Positions 12,601 to 23,843 of a DNA stretch of 64,000 nucleotides are shown here, in pieces; positions within the stretch are counted from its first letter, which is position 1; every line of letters starts with the position of its first letter. The notes beneath the pieces are model-generated. The model made no database searches and was not told where the DNA came from. It saw nothing but the letters and a program-made list of their open reading frames with translations. The stretch covers positions 5,084,001-5,148,000 of the forward strand of contig NC_003279.8 in assembly GCF_000002985.6 (NCBI RefSeq), given 5' to 3'. A program made the translations under genes and the position numbers. The DNA is from Caenorhabditis elegans. Lineage: Eukaryota; Nematoda; Chromadorea; Rhabditida; Rhabditidae.

Positions 12601-15600
12601 ATGTCACATCTTCGCGTTCTTTCTATTTGTTACCTAATGATACTTATTCGAGAATCTTCTGCATGTCTACCAACAGGGTTTGGAGGTAAGTGATACGGTA
12701 GTTGTGAAAATTTTCATTAGTTTCACAATTTCCTAATACGAGCACTTGAAGACATTCAATCCGACAGGTCTCGCCACGATAATAACTTTTTGGTATTTCA
12801 ATTATTTACTTTGACTATTGATGCCGTGCGCCGTACGCGTTTCAAGAAATCGCTAACTAATTTTTCTCCAAAAATTACAAGTTTTGCTGAAGCCTCGGGT
12901 CATAGCAAAAATGTATCGTACTTGCGGCTGTGGAAACTTCTTTTTGCCATGTAAATTTTCGAAAGTTTAAAATGGCTTTGTAAAGTTCTTGAAAATTTTC
13001 AACGATATTTGAATTTTCAATAATTCTTTAGCTAGTTGAGAACAAAAGGTTTCTTCCAGGAATATTTGGAGGAGGAGGAGGATGTGGAAGTAGACCGGGT
13101 GGATGTGTAGCTGCAGCTCCTGCAGCACTTTATTCTGCACCAGTGCCACCTCCGCCAGCTTATCCATTTGCACCACAGGTTTACATTTTCTTAGTCAGAA
13201 TATTAGGCAAATATTCATTGGCCTCAAAATCATTGCCTACCTTTACTCCTTGACTACCACTTTCTCATTGGCATTGATGTGTTCATCGGTAGTCAAATAA
13301 CTTCCCAAACTCGCTAAATTGCCTATCTTCAAAGTGGCGTAACTCGAAAAATACAAGCCTAAAAACTAATGTTCAACTAACAATATGATCAAAAATATGT
13401 TTGCTTTCTTTTGAATTATTTACCATTGCAAAATACCTATTATTCGCTGAGTTACATAGAGTTCAATACATTTTACCAAAAACCATCAAAATGTTTGAAA
13501 AATTTTCTGCTCTACCAGTCAAAACCCAAAATTCATTGAGTTTCAGATAAAAATTTTTATTGAATAGTAATTGAAAAATATTTTGCTACACATTCTCAAT
13601 TTTGAGTTTTTCGATATTTCAATGTTTAGCCAAGTTGCAGACCGTTTTTTTCGAAAAAATCCAATTTCGCCCATAAAACTTTTCATATCAGTCGTAACAA
13701 CTTGAAATTTGCACGAAACATCGCACTTTTTAGTGCTTTATCAGATTCCATCAAAAAATTTTAAAAAACAATATTCATCTCCAAAATCGTCCTCCGCTCC
13801 GAAAAATGAAATCGGACTTGTGTCTTTCGGAAATTGACAAAAAAATGAAATTGTGATTTCGAGGTCGAAAAATATATTTTTAGAATGCTGAGAACACGTT
13901 ATTTACGAATATAATATTCACTTTTGATGAATTATCGTTTCAAACGACCTGAAATCAAAAGATGAACCTAATTTTTAATTCTTCCGTGAAATTTTTTGCT
14001 TTAAAACAATTGAAAAACTGATCGAGTTCTTTTAAGAAAAATGTCACGTGAAAATTAAAATTAGGTTCATCCTTCGATTTCAGGTCGTTTGAAACGATAA
14101 TTCATCAAAAGTGAATATGATATTCGTAAATAACGTGTTCTCAGCATTCTAAAAATATATTTTTCGACCCCAATATCTCAAGTTCATTTTTTTGTCAATT
14201 TCCGAAAGGCAAAAGTCCGATTTCATTATTCGGAGCGGAGGACGATTTTGGAGATGAGTATTATTTTTTAAATTTTTTTGATGGAATCTGATAGAGCACT
14301 AAAAAGTGCGACGTTTCGTGCAAATTTCAAGTTGTTACGACGGATATGAAAAGTTTTATGGGTAAAATTGGATTTTTTCGAAAAACGGTCTGTAACTTGG
14401 CTGAAAATTGAAATATCAAAAAACTCAAAATTGAGAAAATGTAGCAAAATATTTTTCAATTACTATTCAATAAAATTTTTATCTGAAACACAATGAATTT
14501 TGGGTTTTGACTGGTAGAGCAGAAAAGTTTTCAATCATTTTGATGGTTTTTGGTAAAATGTATTTAAACCTATGTAACTCAGCGAATAATAGATATTTTG
14601 CAATCGTAAATAATTCGAAAGAAAGCAAAAATATTTTTGATCTTTTTGCTAGTTGAACATTTGCTTTTTAGACTTGTATTTTTTAAGATACGCCACTTTG
14701 AAGATACGCAGTTTAGCGAGTTTGGGAAGTTATTTCGTCCGCTTTATTCACCAAGAGTCTCGCTTCTTTCCCTTTACTTTCATTTTATCAAAGTTCTCAT
14801 GAACAAGAATAAAAATGAGTTGGGAATGGACACAGGTAAATTTCCCAGTTACCTACTCATTGCAGGTATTCACGCAGCCTCCACCACCGCCACCACCACC
14901 GGTACTCCCATCAGCAGCTTCTGCTCGGCAGCTTCCTTCGGCTGTAGTCATTCCGGTTTCAGTTGATTCTTCTTATCAGGGAGTGTATCAAGATCGACCT
15001 CAAGCACCATCAATCAACCCGGAATATCAAGGAACTGCTCCGTTGAGCTTTGCGGTATGTTCGATTTTTAATTGGACTGATATTACATGAGTTGGCGCCA
15101 ACTGGTTCGTAAAATTATGCGGAATTTTTTTGAAAAACTGTATTTTTCTAAAATTCTAAGAACATTCAAAGGAAATATTTCTCACCTTGAGATATTATGT
15201 TTGGAAAATGATACCAAATATATAATGATTTTCAGATTATTAAAACCTGCTCAATTATGAAAATGTAGAGAATTATTAGGCACAAATTGTTTTTTTTAAT
15301 TTTCTTAAATTTCAGGGAGAAGTAGCATCATCTGAAGATGCAGCCAATACTGTAATTGACCCACTCAAATACATTGAGCATGTCTCAGTCTCCCATACTC
15401 CTTCAATACAAGTTGCTCCTCCAGCTCAAGAATCATATCCTCCAAGTCCAGCTGATCCATTTGTAGGGGTCAACATGGCAAATGAGAAAACAGATCAATT
15501 AGCTTTTCCGAAGCAACAAATTCAAGTGACTTTTTCTCCAATTTTCAAGTATTTCTCGTAATTACTAATGAAACAATTCAGGTGGCTCCAAGTTCTGCAT

Positions 15601-16494
15601 CGTCAGAAGACACGTACCTTCCAGGACCTCCTGAGAAGGAACTAGGTAACGCCACGAAGACATTGAGCACTTATTATAATCAGGTTGGAGTTTTTTGTAG
15701 TCACAATTCAAGGGAATTTTCAGATGTGTGCCGGAGATACGATAGTTGTCGGGGAGAAGGAAACAATCGGCTCAGCAACTAAAAAGTGCGAGCTTTTGGA
15801 TTGTGTAGCTGCAAATGCACAGCCGGATAGTCATGGATCTTATACGGTTAGGCGAAATAGAGAGCTTATTGAAAGCGCCTGCCTTCGTGCCAACCGACTG
15901 CCTTTTAACCTGAACCCTTGTGTTTTGGGCTGGCACGATGTAGACATGAGACTACGAAGCAGGCAGGCAGTCATTTCTATAAATATGTCGGAGGCTTATG
16001 AGCACAACTTTTAAGAAATAAAACTTTTCTGCCTGAAAATTCACGCAAGTTAAAGAAAAAATTAAAGAAAATTCATAATTAAAAAACTATGAAAATTGTA
16101 AGACTTTGTTCTGTTCAAAAATAAGTTAAGTTTATCAAACTCTCGCCAATGTCTTATAGGTTTCGTTAAAAGGTGTCTATGGCGTGCATAAACTGTGTCA
16201 ACTTTTTTAACAAAGTTGGCTAAGAAATTGGCATCTAGTATGGATTAACTGATATATAAATAGTATTTTTCAGGTGACTTATTTGAGTTCCGCGACTAGT
16301 AGATCAAATAGCAAAGGAAATTATTGCCTTTCGTCGAAAGAATTGCCAATCAAAAGCAAGAGAGTTATAAGGAAGTTTGATGATGAAAAGGTTGGCATTT
16401 TGAAAGAAAAAGGTTTTACACAATTCTTAATTTTCAGATGACAAGTGAAGAAGAATCAACAAATGCAGTGCGGATGAAGATTTTCAAACTATAA
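12601..16494 (+). CDS. Secreted Gly/Pro-rich protein, unknown function
   Basis: Eight exons join in frame to 333 aa: 12601-12685, 13060-13178, 14866-15054, 15316-15525, 15582-15683, 15724-15846, 16274-16390 and 16438-16494. The ATG lies one base after a TTATTCAG acceptor. Residues 1-22 form a signal peptide (hydrophobic LRVLSICYLMILI). Next come a Gly stretch with cysteines (IFGGGGGCGSRPGGC), an Ala/Pro segment and an eight-Pro run, a long Ser/Pro/Gln-rich low-complexity region, and a C-terminal part with four cysteines. The N-terminal Gly/Cys then Pro layout resembles nematode ground-like and other cuticle-associated secreted proteins, but I cannot confirm a ground-like domain. Every intron after the first is phase 0. 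Intron 2 holds a large inverted repeat. Confidence 0.7.
13203..14737. mobile_element. Large intronic inverted repeat, same family as 7289-8593
   Basis: Two arms of about 680-700 bp (13304-13985 and 14055-14737) read as inverted copies around a short centre near 14010-14050. The left edge adds TTAGGCAAATATTCATTGGC, the same terminus as the element in kin-32. The arms share its core words, such as CTCCAAAATCGTCCTCCGCT and GAAATCGGACTT. The transcribed intron would fold into a very long hairpin. There is no coding capacity. Confidence 0.75.
15850..15980. repeat. Imperfect hairpin repeat in intron
   Basis: GCGCCTGCCTTCGTGCCA on the left and TACGAAGCAGGCAGGCAG on the right are partial inverted copies around a ~60 bp loop. 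The GGCAGGCAG wording is a common dispersed repeat motif in Caenorhabditis introns. It lies just after the donor of intron 6 of the secreted-protein gene. Confidence 0.45.
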
Positions 16495-16705
16495 CTTTTT
16501 GGAACGTTAATTTATTATTTATCTATTTTTCCTCCATTTTCTTTCATATGCCTTTCATATATTTTTTGCTCAATTTTGTAATTTCTACTTTCCAACCAAA
16601 AATTGCTTCAAATGCCAGAAGTTTAACTCTCTACTGAACACCCAATCTCGCTTTAATTCCCGCTCCAATCTTTCTCTCCGTCTCTCAATAAATTTGTTTA
16701 GCCGT

Positions 16706-16719
16706 GTCTCTATAGCAAC
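16706..16719 (+). promoter_or_regulatory. X-box (DAF-19/RFX site) upstream of ift-20
   Basis: GTCTCTATAGCAAC matches the ciliary X-box consensus GTHNYYATRRNAAC at every position. It ends 46 bp before the ift-20 start codon, in the range typical of C. elegans intraflagellar-transport genes. From established knowledge, the RFX factor DAF-19 binds such sites and drives expression in ciliated sensory neurons. The match and spacing are seen; binding is inferred. Confidence 0.9.
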
Positions 16720-16765
16720 GTGAAGCAGGAGAGAGCTCTAGCCTTGACTCATTCGCATTACAAGA

Positions 16766-17674
16766 ATGGGTGACGAGCAGCTGGCGAAGGCTGGGCTTTT
16801 TGTAGATGATTTCAACAGACTTAGGCTTATTGATCCAGGTAGATTTATTTGATATTGTTCGAACAAGTAAACGGTCTCGAAACGACCAAAGTTTTATTAA
16901 AATTGAGGCTTTTGAGTGTACGATAGTTTAAATTGAGGTGTACGATAGTTTCTCATTTCGTAGCTTTCTTCATTTTTTTTTCAGTTTTTCCTACAGAAAA
17001 CAATTATTTAAATTTACGATACCCAGTCTCGAAACGACCAAAATATCGCAGGTACAGTACCCTCAAGTATTTCGCAACTTTCAACAATTTTTACTGAATT
17101 TGGAGAAATTTGGTGATTTTTTAAAATGTTCTTTAAATTTAGTTTTTGTCGTAAGAAAAAGTTTTAAAAATTTCGCGAAATTTTAAAATAAAAGAAAGAC
17201 AATTGGGAAGTAACTGTGGGTACTGTAGCTACGAAGTTTCGATCGTGTCGAGACCGGGTAGTTTTTGCGTAAAAAGTGTGATAATTCTTAATTTAAAATC
17301 TGTCTAATTTTAGATGTTGCTGAACTTTTACAAAGTGCTCAAGATAAATCGTCCGAATTCAACGATCAACTGAAAAATTTCCAAACCACAACTGGTGGAC
17401 TTATCGATAGCATTGAAGAGGTTCGGATTAAAATGTCAAAATCAAATATAAATCAGAATTTCAGTTCGCAAATGTTGTTGAAACGGAAAAGATTCGTGCA
17501 ATGATGGTCAGAAACACACAGGAACGGGATTTGGCAGAAGATGATCCAGTGCTTCTTCAGATGACGATTCGAGAGTTGACAGTGGAAAAGGAGAGATTAA
17601 GGGTAGAACTAGAAGCAGTTCGGAAGATTGAAAAGGAGCAAGACGAGTGTATTCAAATGATGACTGAACATTAA
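16766..17674 (+). CDS. ift-20: Intraflagellar transport protein IFT20
   Basis: Small coiled-coil subunit of the IFT-B complex, which in other organisms also links Golgi-derived vesicles to the ciliary base. Three exons (16766-16838, 17314-17420, 17465-17674) join to 129 aa, close to the ~132 aa usual for the family. The N-terminus AKAGLFVDDFNRLRLIDP aligns by eye with vertebrate GEAGLHFDELNKLRVLDPE, and FQTTTGGLIDSIEEFA with FQKIVGGLIELVDQLA. The C-terminal half is a charged coiled coil ending in EKEQDECIQMM. A perfect X-box precedes it. Intron 1 holds an inverted repeat. The gene converges on spe-5 with only 78 bp between stop codons. Confidence 0.93.
17020..17260. repeat. Inverted-repeat element with GGTCTCG ends in ift-20 intron 1
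   Basis: The left end TACCCAGTCTCGAAACGACC and the complement of the right end (TACCCGGTCTCGACACGATC) are inverted copies, continuing inward to TACAGTACCC. A third partial copy, ACGGTCTCGAAACGACC, lies just upstream at 16871. The GGTCTCGACACGA terminus recurs in other introns of this window. Confidence 0.6.
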
Positions 17675-17678
17675 AGCC

Positions 17679-17720
17679 TTTATTTTTGAAATAATGCTAA
17701 TACTGTAAATAAACAATAAA
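17679..17720. terminator. Overlapping poly(A) signals of convergent ift-20 and spe-5
   Basis: AATAAA at 17708-17713 and again at 17715-17720 would serve ift-20 (+). TTTATT at 17679-17684 is AATAAA on the minus strand and would serve spe-5, whose stop is at 17753. Each signal lies beyond the other, so the two 3'UTRs should overlap antisense by a few tens of bases. Confidence 0.6.
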
Positions 17721-17752
17721 AATTATAAATTCAATGCGATGTAGATGAGATC

Positions 17753-19401
17753 CTATTGCTTCTTTCTTTTATAATATTTCTCTAAGAGAGTTTCCGGGAT
17801 TCTTTTGAGCATTTCTCTTGGAAAGATTCTCAAAAGTTCCCATCCAATATTCAGAGACTCGACGATGGTTCTGTTTTCATAGCGTCCTTGTGCAATAAAA
17901 TTCTTCTCGAACTTCGCAAGGAACTCCAGGTACAACAGATCATCAGGAGATAGTGCTTCCACGCCAACAACAGCCTTCATCGCCTGGACATCTTTTCCCA
18001 TAGCATAACACGCGTAAAGCTGAAAATACGGGTTGTTAAATACAATTTATATGATTCTTTTTTGAATACCTGATTTGAAAGATCTGAATGATCTTCCCGT
18101 GTCATTCCCTCTCCAACAGCTGACTTCATAAGGCGAGACAATGATGGGAGGACATCGATTGGTGGATAGATCAACCTTTTGTGAAGCTGCTTGTCGATGT
18201 AGATCTGACCCTCAGTGATGTATCCAGTGAGATCGGGAATCGGATGGGTAATGTCGTTATTCGGCATAGTTAGGATCGGAATTTGTGTAATGGATCCTTC
18301 ACGACCTTTCACACGACCAGCTCTTTCATAGATCGTTGCCAAATCCGTGTACATGTACCCAGGGAATCCACGACGTCCAGGAACTTCTTCACGAGCAGCA
18401 GAGATCTAAAAAAATTCAAGTTCCAAACGTTCTAAAATAGTCTAGTACATACCTCTCTCAGTGCTTCAGCATAGGACGACATATCAGTAAGTACTACTAG
18501 AACATGCTTCCCGCAGTGATATGCAAAGAACTCGGCTGCAGTGAGAGCAATACGTGGTGTGATGATACGTTCAATTGTTGGATCATTCGCCAAATTCAGG
18601 AACAAGCACACGTTGTCCATAGATCCACATTCCTCGAAGTCCTGTTTGAAGAAACGGGCAGTTTCCATATTAACTCCCATAGCGGCGAAGACGATCGCAA
18701 AGTTAACTGTTTCATTATTGCGACCTGGCAACTGAACAAGACCTCCTTGACGAACAATCTGAGCGGCGATTTCATTATGTGGAAGTCCCGCAGCAGAAAA
18801 AATCGGGATTTTCTGTCCTCGAGCAATAGAATTCATGACATCAATTGCTGAAATCCCAGTCTGGATCATTTCCTCTGGATAGATTCGATTAAATGGGTTG
18901 ATTGGTTGTCCATTGATGTCCAAATAATCTTCTGGGAGGACAGGTGGTCCTTTGTCGATGGGTTTCCCGGATCCATTAAAGATTCTTCCAAGCATGTCAA
19001 GTGACACGGGGCTTCGGAAAATATCTCCAGTAAACTCGCACGTTGTGAACTTTGCATCAACTCCGGTTGTTCCTTCGAAAACCTGCACAACTGCCTTGTT
19101 CTTTGAAGACTCCAGAACCTGTCCCATTCGAATTTGTCCATTTGGAAGTGTGATCTTTACGATTTCATTGAACATTGGAAATTTAACATTGTGAACGATG
19201 ACAAGTGGTCCATTGACTCCGAAAACAGTTTGATATGTCTGAAATCTTGAACATATTTTCATTTTCCAGAAATTTTGAACTTACCAATTTAGGTTTCGTG
19301 GAGTAATTTTGAATCAACGCGGTTCGGTGATTGGTGATTGGAGTGTTGACATCAATTGGTCCTTTGATATCGGAAAGATTAATCTCCGATGCTTCTGTCA
19401 T
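17753..19401 (-). CDS. spe-5: V-type ATPase B subunit (SPE-5 type)
   Basis: Non-catalytic nucleotide-binding B subunit of the V1 sector of the proton pump. Exons on the minus strand are 19401-19285, 19238-18453, 18405-18070 and 18019-17753, joining to 501 aa, normal for the family. Hallmarks include [50 protein letters not shown] and the exon 3 start [20 protein letters not shown]. The start is the Met of [11 protein letters not shown]. An upstream in-frame Met at 19491 would add 30 residues, but those look unlike a V-ATPase N-terminus. C. elegans has two B-subunit genes, vha-12 (X) and spe-5 (I, required in sperm). I choose spe-5 from gene order, so family is certain and symbol less so. Probably downstream of pas-3 and chp-1 in the same cluster. 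Confidence 0.88.
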
Positions 19402-19806
19402 ATTTTGAATAATGAAAACTTGTCGAACAAATTTTGAAAATATTGGCGTTGCATTCACGTGTACGGTAATGACCTTAAAGGGACACGCCACGAATTTTTT
19501 TACTCGTGGCGAGACGACGAATAAATAATTTCAACTCGCTCTTGCGAAATTTTGGAAGTTTTAACAAAAACTATGAAGGTAACAAACGCATATTTTATAT
19601 TTATGAAGCAAAAAATTAGAAAAAAACTAAATTGTCATTTATAGTGGGATCTCTCGGAAGAAAGAAGAAGAAATCCTACTGGCTATGAAGAAAATGGTTA
19701 TCGCCATGATTTAAAATTATTCAGGTTCATAGAAGATCAATGTGGGATTGGGAAACGGTTTGGGAACAAATAGAAAGATATGTTTGATGGAAATTAAAAT
19801 CAAAGT

Positions 19807-20911
19807 TTAAGCTTCTTCATCATTTTTTGCATCCAGTTCAGGATCAAATTTGAGACGAGGCCATCCGGTTCCGTGTTTTTGTTTCAATGAAATTTCGACC
19901 TTTCTTTCGCCAATGACAACACGACTTTCCTCGGGAATAACTTCATCCCATAAATCGTAATCGAGATCCACGCTTGCATTTCCAAATCCGTGCTTCATAC
20001 TCACTCGAACGGTGTGACCATCGGAAACGATGTTTGCGGTTTCGGGTAGAGCACCTCTACAATACACGTTGATGGTGACAAATCCATTGCTCGAAAACCA
20101 ATCTTCTCGGAATTTGCTGACAATTTCATTCTGAAAAACGCCGATTTTTTTTTGAAGTTTTGAAGTTTTTTCAACTCACATTTCTGAACTTATGTTCGCC
20201 TGAAGTGCAGCCCACTTGCTCAAGGAAAGCTCCAAAATTAGAAGTTTTCTTGTTACAACACGACCAATACTTCATTCCTTCGTGGAAAATGGCAGCTCCA
20301 GGGTGATGCTGACAGTTTTCCTTGTTTTTCGATCCATCGAATTCAGTAGAACATCCATTGTTTCGACATGGGGCGCCAATTTGAATATCCGCACTTTGAG
20401 CAGCTTCAGATATTTCTTTCAGCTTTTTCTCAATAGCTGCGGTTGCTCCAGGCGTCACTTCAACCTGCAATACGTGTTTGTTATAAAAAATTTAATTTAA
20501 AAATACAAACATTCAAATTTTGCTCAATTCTCTTTGTCGCATCCTTGCTATCCAATTTTCCAGATTTATTGAGCCCTTTCCAAACAATAACATCTTCTTC
20601 TTTCTCTGGTCGAATTTCCTTTACCGCGGCAACTTTTACAATATCGACTGGTTTTTCATTGCTGTGTTTTCCACGCGTACATCCTTTATAATTCATCCAT
20701 GTACCGAAATCAGTACTTTTCTTATCACAACATGTCCAAATCTTGTATGCATCATGGAAATACGGACCCCCAGGGTGATATGTACAAGCTTCTGAAAAAT
20801 TAAACTGATTTTTTTTATTTTCCAATTAATCTTACCGTTGTCATTCTCCTTGGGATCGAAAAGGAGACCGCATCCTTTATGATAGCACTGCAGTTTACTT
20901 TCGTCAACCAT
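19807..20911 (-). CDS. chp-1: CHORD-containing protein (CHP/morgana)
   Basis: Hsp90 co-chaperone family with two zinc-binding CHORD domains and a C-terminal CS (p23-like) domain. Minus-strand exons 20911-20836, 20791-20511, 20464-20180 and 20130-19807 join to 321 aa. CHORD-I starts at the N-terminus (CYHKGCG, then CTYHPGGPYFHDAYKIWTCC and GTWMNYKGCTRGKH). CHORD-II follows near residue 150 (CRNNGCSTEFDG, CQHHPGAAIFHEGMKYWSCC, FLEQVGCTSGEH). The CS domain covers roughly residues 225-310 and ends WPRLKFDPE before an acidic tail. The ATG is immediately after a TTTTTAG acceptor, 336 bp below the pas-3 stop on the same strand, a layout consistent with SL trans-splicing in an operon. Confidence 0.93.
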
Positions 20912-21246
20912 CTAAAAATGCAAAAGCGATTTTTTTTCTGAAGATTTCGGCTTAATAATCCAGTTTTCCCCCAAATGCTCGAGAAAATTCGAGACTCCGC
21001 CCATTGCAATGTTGCGGCACACTCCTTCTTTTTTCCAGCACTCTCGCTTGACCAAATAATCAAAGATTTGCACGGACAACAACAAGGTGAATTAAAGAAA
21101 GCAAAATTTAAAAATACAAATATTTAATTTTCACCGACGTTTGAGATAGGAATATGGGTGATAAGAAATAAAACCAGACAATAAATTAAACGGGTGGGAG
21201 GATGGTTTACAATACAGTCTTGAAAGATTATTTCAAAGGCAATAGA

Positions 21247-22045
21247 TTACTTCTTCTCAGCAGTCTCAGCTTCCTTTTCTTTCTTCTCGTGCTCAGCAAT
21301 CAGAGCATCGACTTCCTTGGTGGTGAGCTCTTCGAGCACAGTCTTTCCATCACGACGAGTCAAAACAGCCATCTCAACTTTCTCGGAAGCGAGCTTCACA
21401 TCCAAAGTCTTCCAGAGAACCTTGATAGCCAACTGCTTTGCTTCTTCAAGATTTGGGGATTTGTACTCCTGTTTCAACAAGGTTACGGCAGCCTGGTGGT
21501 TGCTTCCGATGCAGGTTGCCTTCCATCCAGTGTAGTTTCCGGAAGGATCAGATTGGTAAAGTTGATATCCGTAGTGCTTATCCCATCCGATATAGAGAAG
21601 TGACACTCCGAACGGTCTCTTTCCTCCTGAAAATCATATTAATAGAAATCAAGAGAGAAGTTATCAACAAACCAATCTGCGTGTATCTCTGCTTTTCATT
21701 GCAAAGATTCTGGACGAGCTGCTCAACTGGCATTTCCTCTCCGTAACTGTTACGATAGCTGGCAGCCCACCATCTCAAGTGGTTGATGAGGATGTTCGCG
21801 TCGGCGGTGATACCAGCGACAGTGCACGAGATGTTGTCCGAAAGACGGTAGACCTTTTCAGTCATGACAGAATCATCCAGCAACTTGTGAACGTTCTTTC
21901 TCTCAGCAGCAACGACGATTCCTTCCGATGAGAGAATGCCGAGGCAAGTTCCAGCATGGCTGATAGCCTCCATAGCATATTCGACTTGATACAGTCTTCC
22001 CTCCGGAGAGAAGATGGTCGTTCTACTATCGTAACGACGGGCCAT
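21247..22045 (-). CDS. pas-3: 20S proteasome alpha subunit (alpha-type 4)
   Basis: Structural alpha-ring subunit of the 20S proteasome. Two exons (22045-21673 and 21626-21247) join to 250 aa, normal for the family. The N-terminus [20 protein letters not shown], followed by VEYAMEAI, is the alpha-subunit signature. The catalytic N-terminal Thr of beta subunits is absent, as expected. [16 protein letters not shown] starts exon 2, and the C-terminus is a Lys/Glu-rich tail ending in KK. The ATG lies 3 bp after a TATTTTCAG acceptor. It is divergent from use-1 with about 250 bp between starts, which must hold both promoters. Ortholog of PSMA4. Confidence 0.95.
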
Positions 22046-22292
22046 TCTCTGAAAATATAAAGATAATCTAGACAAATATGATTTTAAAATATAAACGGCA
22101 GAAACCTATAGAAAAATTACATAAAACAAGAAGAATCTCTCAGTCCTCGACAAAAAGGATGACTTGAAAATTTTTTCGCGCATGAGCGCATTTGCATTTT
22201 TGTATTTCTCGGCCGTGGCCGAACTTATTTGTTTTCAAGTTGTCAACGTTTATTTTTATTTTTTTATCTAATTTTGTCAAAACATCAATGAA

Positions 22293-23558
22293 ATGGCGTA
22301 TATTTCTGAAAATGAGCTGAAATTTCTACGACTTCTCGAGCGAACAAAGCGCTTGACAAAAGAGGATATGTCAGCAAACGTTTGGAAAGCAAGTATCACA
22401 TTTTAAGTTCTGTTTAATTAATTATTTTTCTTATTTCAGGTTTCTGCAGCTACAAAGATTCTCAATAAAATGATTTATACACTTCAAAACGATGAGTGAG
22501 TTTTTCAAAATACATTTTTTAATATTTATAGTTTTACTTTTCCAGAACCACAAATGATATTCTCCACGAGTACCGACAGGAAGTCTTGCAACTGAAATTA
22601 CTCGCTGAAGCTGAAAGCAAGGTTTGTAGATATTTTAGACAAGCAAATTCGATCTTGTAATTTTGCTTTAAAGATACAAATTTTTACATAATTTCTAAAC
22701 TTAATTTGAATTTGTTTGATTTGTTTCAATTAAAAATTTAATCCTAAAATATTATGCAAATGTTCCGTAGATTTTATGTCCCTCTTTTCAATTTAGATTT
22801 AAGTAAAGAAAACAAGTTGAACAGCTTTAAATATTTTGTGAATTTCGCAACTGTTATGAAATTGTCAGTAAGTTTTCCAGTCGTCAGCCGAGGAGCGCCT
22901 GAAAGTGATTGAAAAAATTCCACGTGTATTTCCCGATGTCCAAGTAACTGTTGCAGACTCCAAGAATGGTTTTTGAATTATTCAATATTTCATTTTAATG
23001 TTTATATTGCAGATAACGAGGCGGAAAGTTACGATTTTGAAAAAGAATCCGCAGCTGGACTCCGAGCTACTCAACGATCCATCTATCGATCAGATCTTCG
23101 GAAGCAGTTGCTTTCATCTAATAAACATAGAGCACAAGACACATCTGGTAAAAATTAGTATCCAATGATTGTTCAAAATTCGTCAAATTTTATAGAAGAT
23201 CAGGAATTCATGAAAAATGAGCTTGTCGAGGAGGAGCTAGCAAATAGTTTGGCCACTATGGCGAGATCATTCAAAACGATGATGTCGGCTGCTGGAGATG
23301 TGATTAAAGAAGATACAGAAAGAGCAATATTAATGGCGAAAGAAGTCGATGATAATAAAACAGCTCTCGGGGTAATTTCTTCACTATATAAACTTCAAAT
23401 AATAGTCTTAAAATTTCCAGATTCAAAGTGAGCGAGTTGAGCGTCACGCCTACAAATGTGGTTATGACTGTTTCAAGGTCATGCTCATTGTTCTGATTTT
23501 TATGAGCTTCGTATCAATGGTTCTTATGATGAAAATTTTCAAAAAAGCGAGCACTTAA
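22293..23558 (+). CDS. use-1: ER SNARE USE1 homologue
   Basis: Use1/p31-type SNARE acting in Golgi-to-ER retrograde fusion. Seven exons (22293-22388, 22440-22495, 22546-22621, 22881-22968, 23013-23147, 23196-23371, 23421-23558) join to 254 aa. The N-terminal region is helical. The SNARE motif is near residues 145-215 (EELANSLATMARSFKTMM, VIKEDTERAILMAKEVDDNK), and a C-terminal anchor (FKVMLIVLIFMSFVSMVLMM) precedes a short lysine-containing tail. Intron 1 only keeps the frame with a GC donor (AAA|GCAAGT) or a poor GT at 22380. A poly(A) signal AATAAA lies at 23602, and aap-1 begins 286 bp below the stop. Confidence 0.87.
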
Positions 23559-23843
23559 TAGTCGGGACGAATTGCTAGTATTTATGGGTGTAAATATTTC
23601 AAATAAAATTATTTAATTATTTGCATTCTTCGAATTTTTTTTCTCGTTGATATTTCCATTGGTCTACAGACCATGTTATACATACTTTTTTTGTTGGTTT
23701 TTTTTGGTGTTTTCACAAATTTCAATGCTTTGCTTTTTGGTCTCGGCTTGGTCTTGTGCCAGATTTAGTCTACTTCGGCAAAAACACCACAGATTCTTCT
23801 CCTCCGTTAATTATATATATATATATATATATAAGGATTCAGA

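Noticed and set aside
19402-19491. N-terminal extension of spe-5 by 30 residues from an upstream Met
   Set aside because: The extra residues look unlike V-ATPase B N-termini, and the 501-aa form already has family length; kept only as an alternative start.
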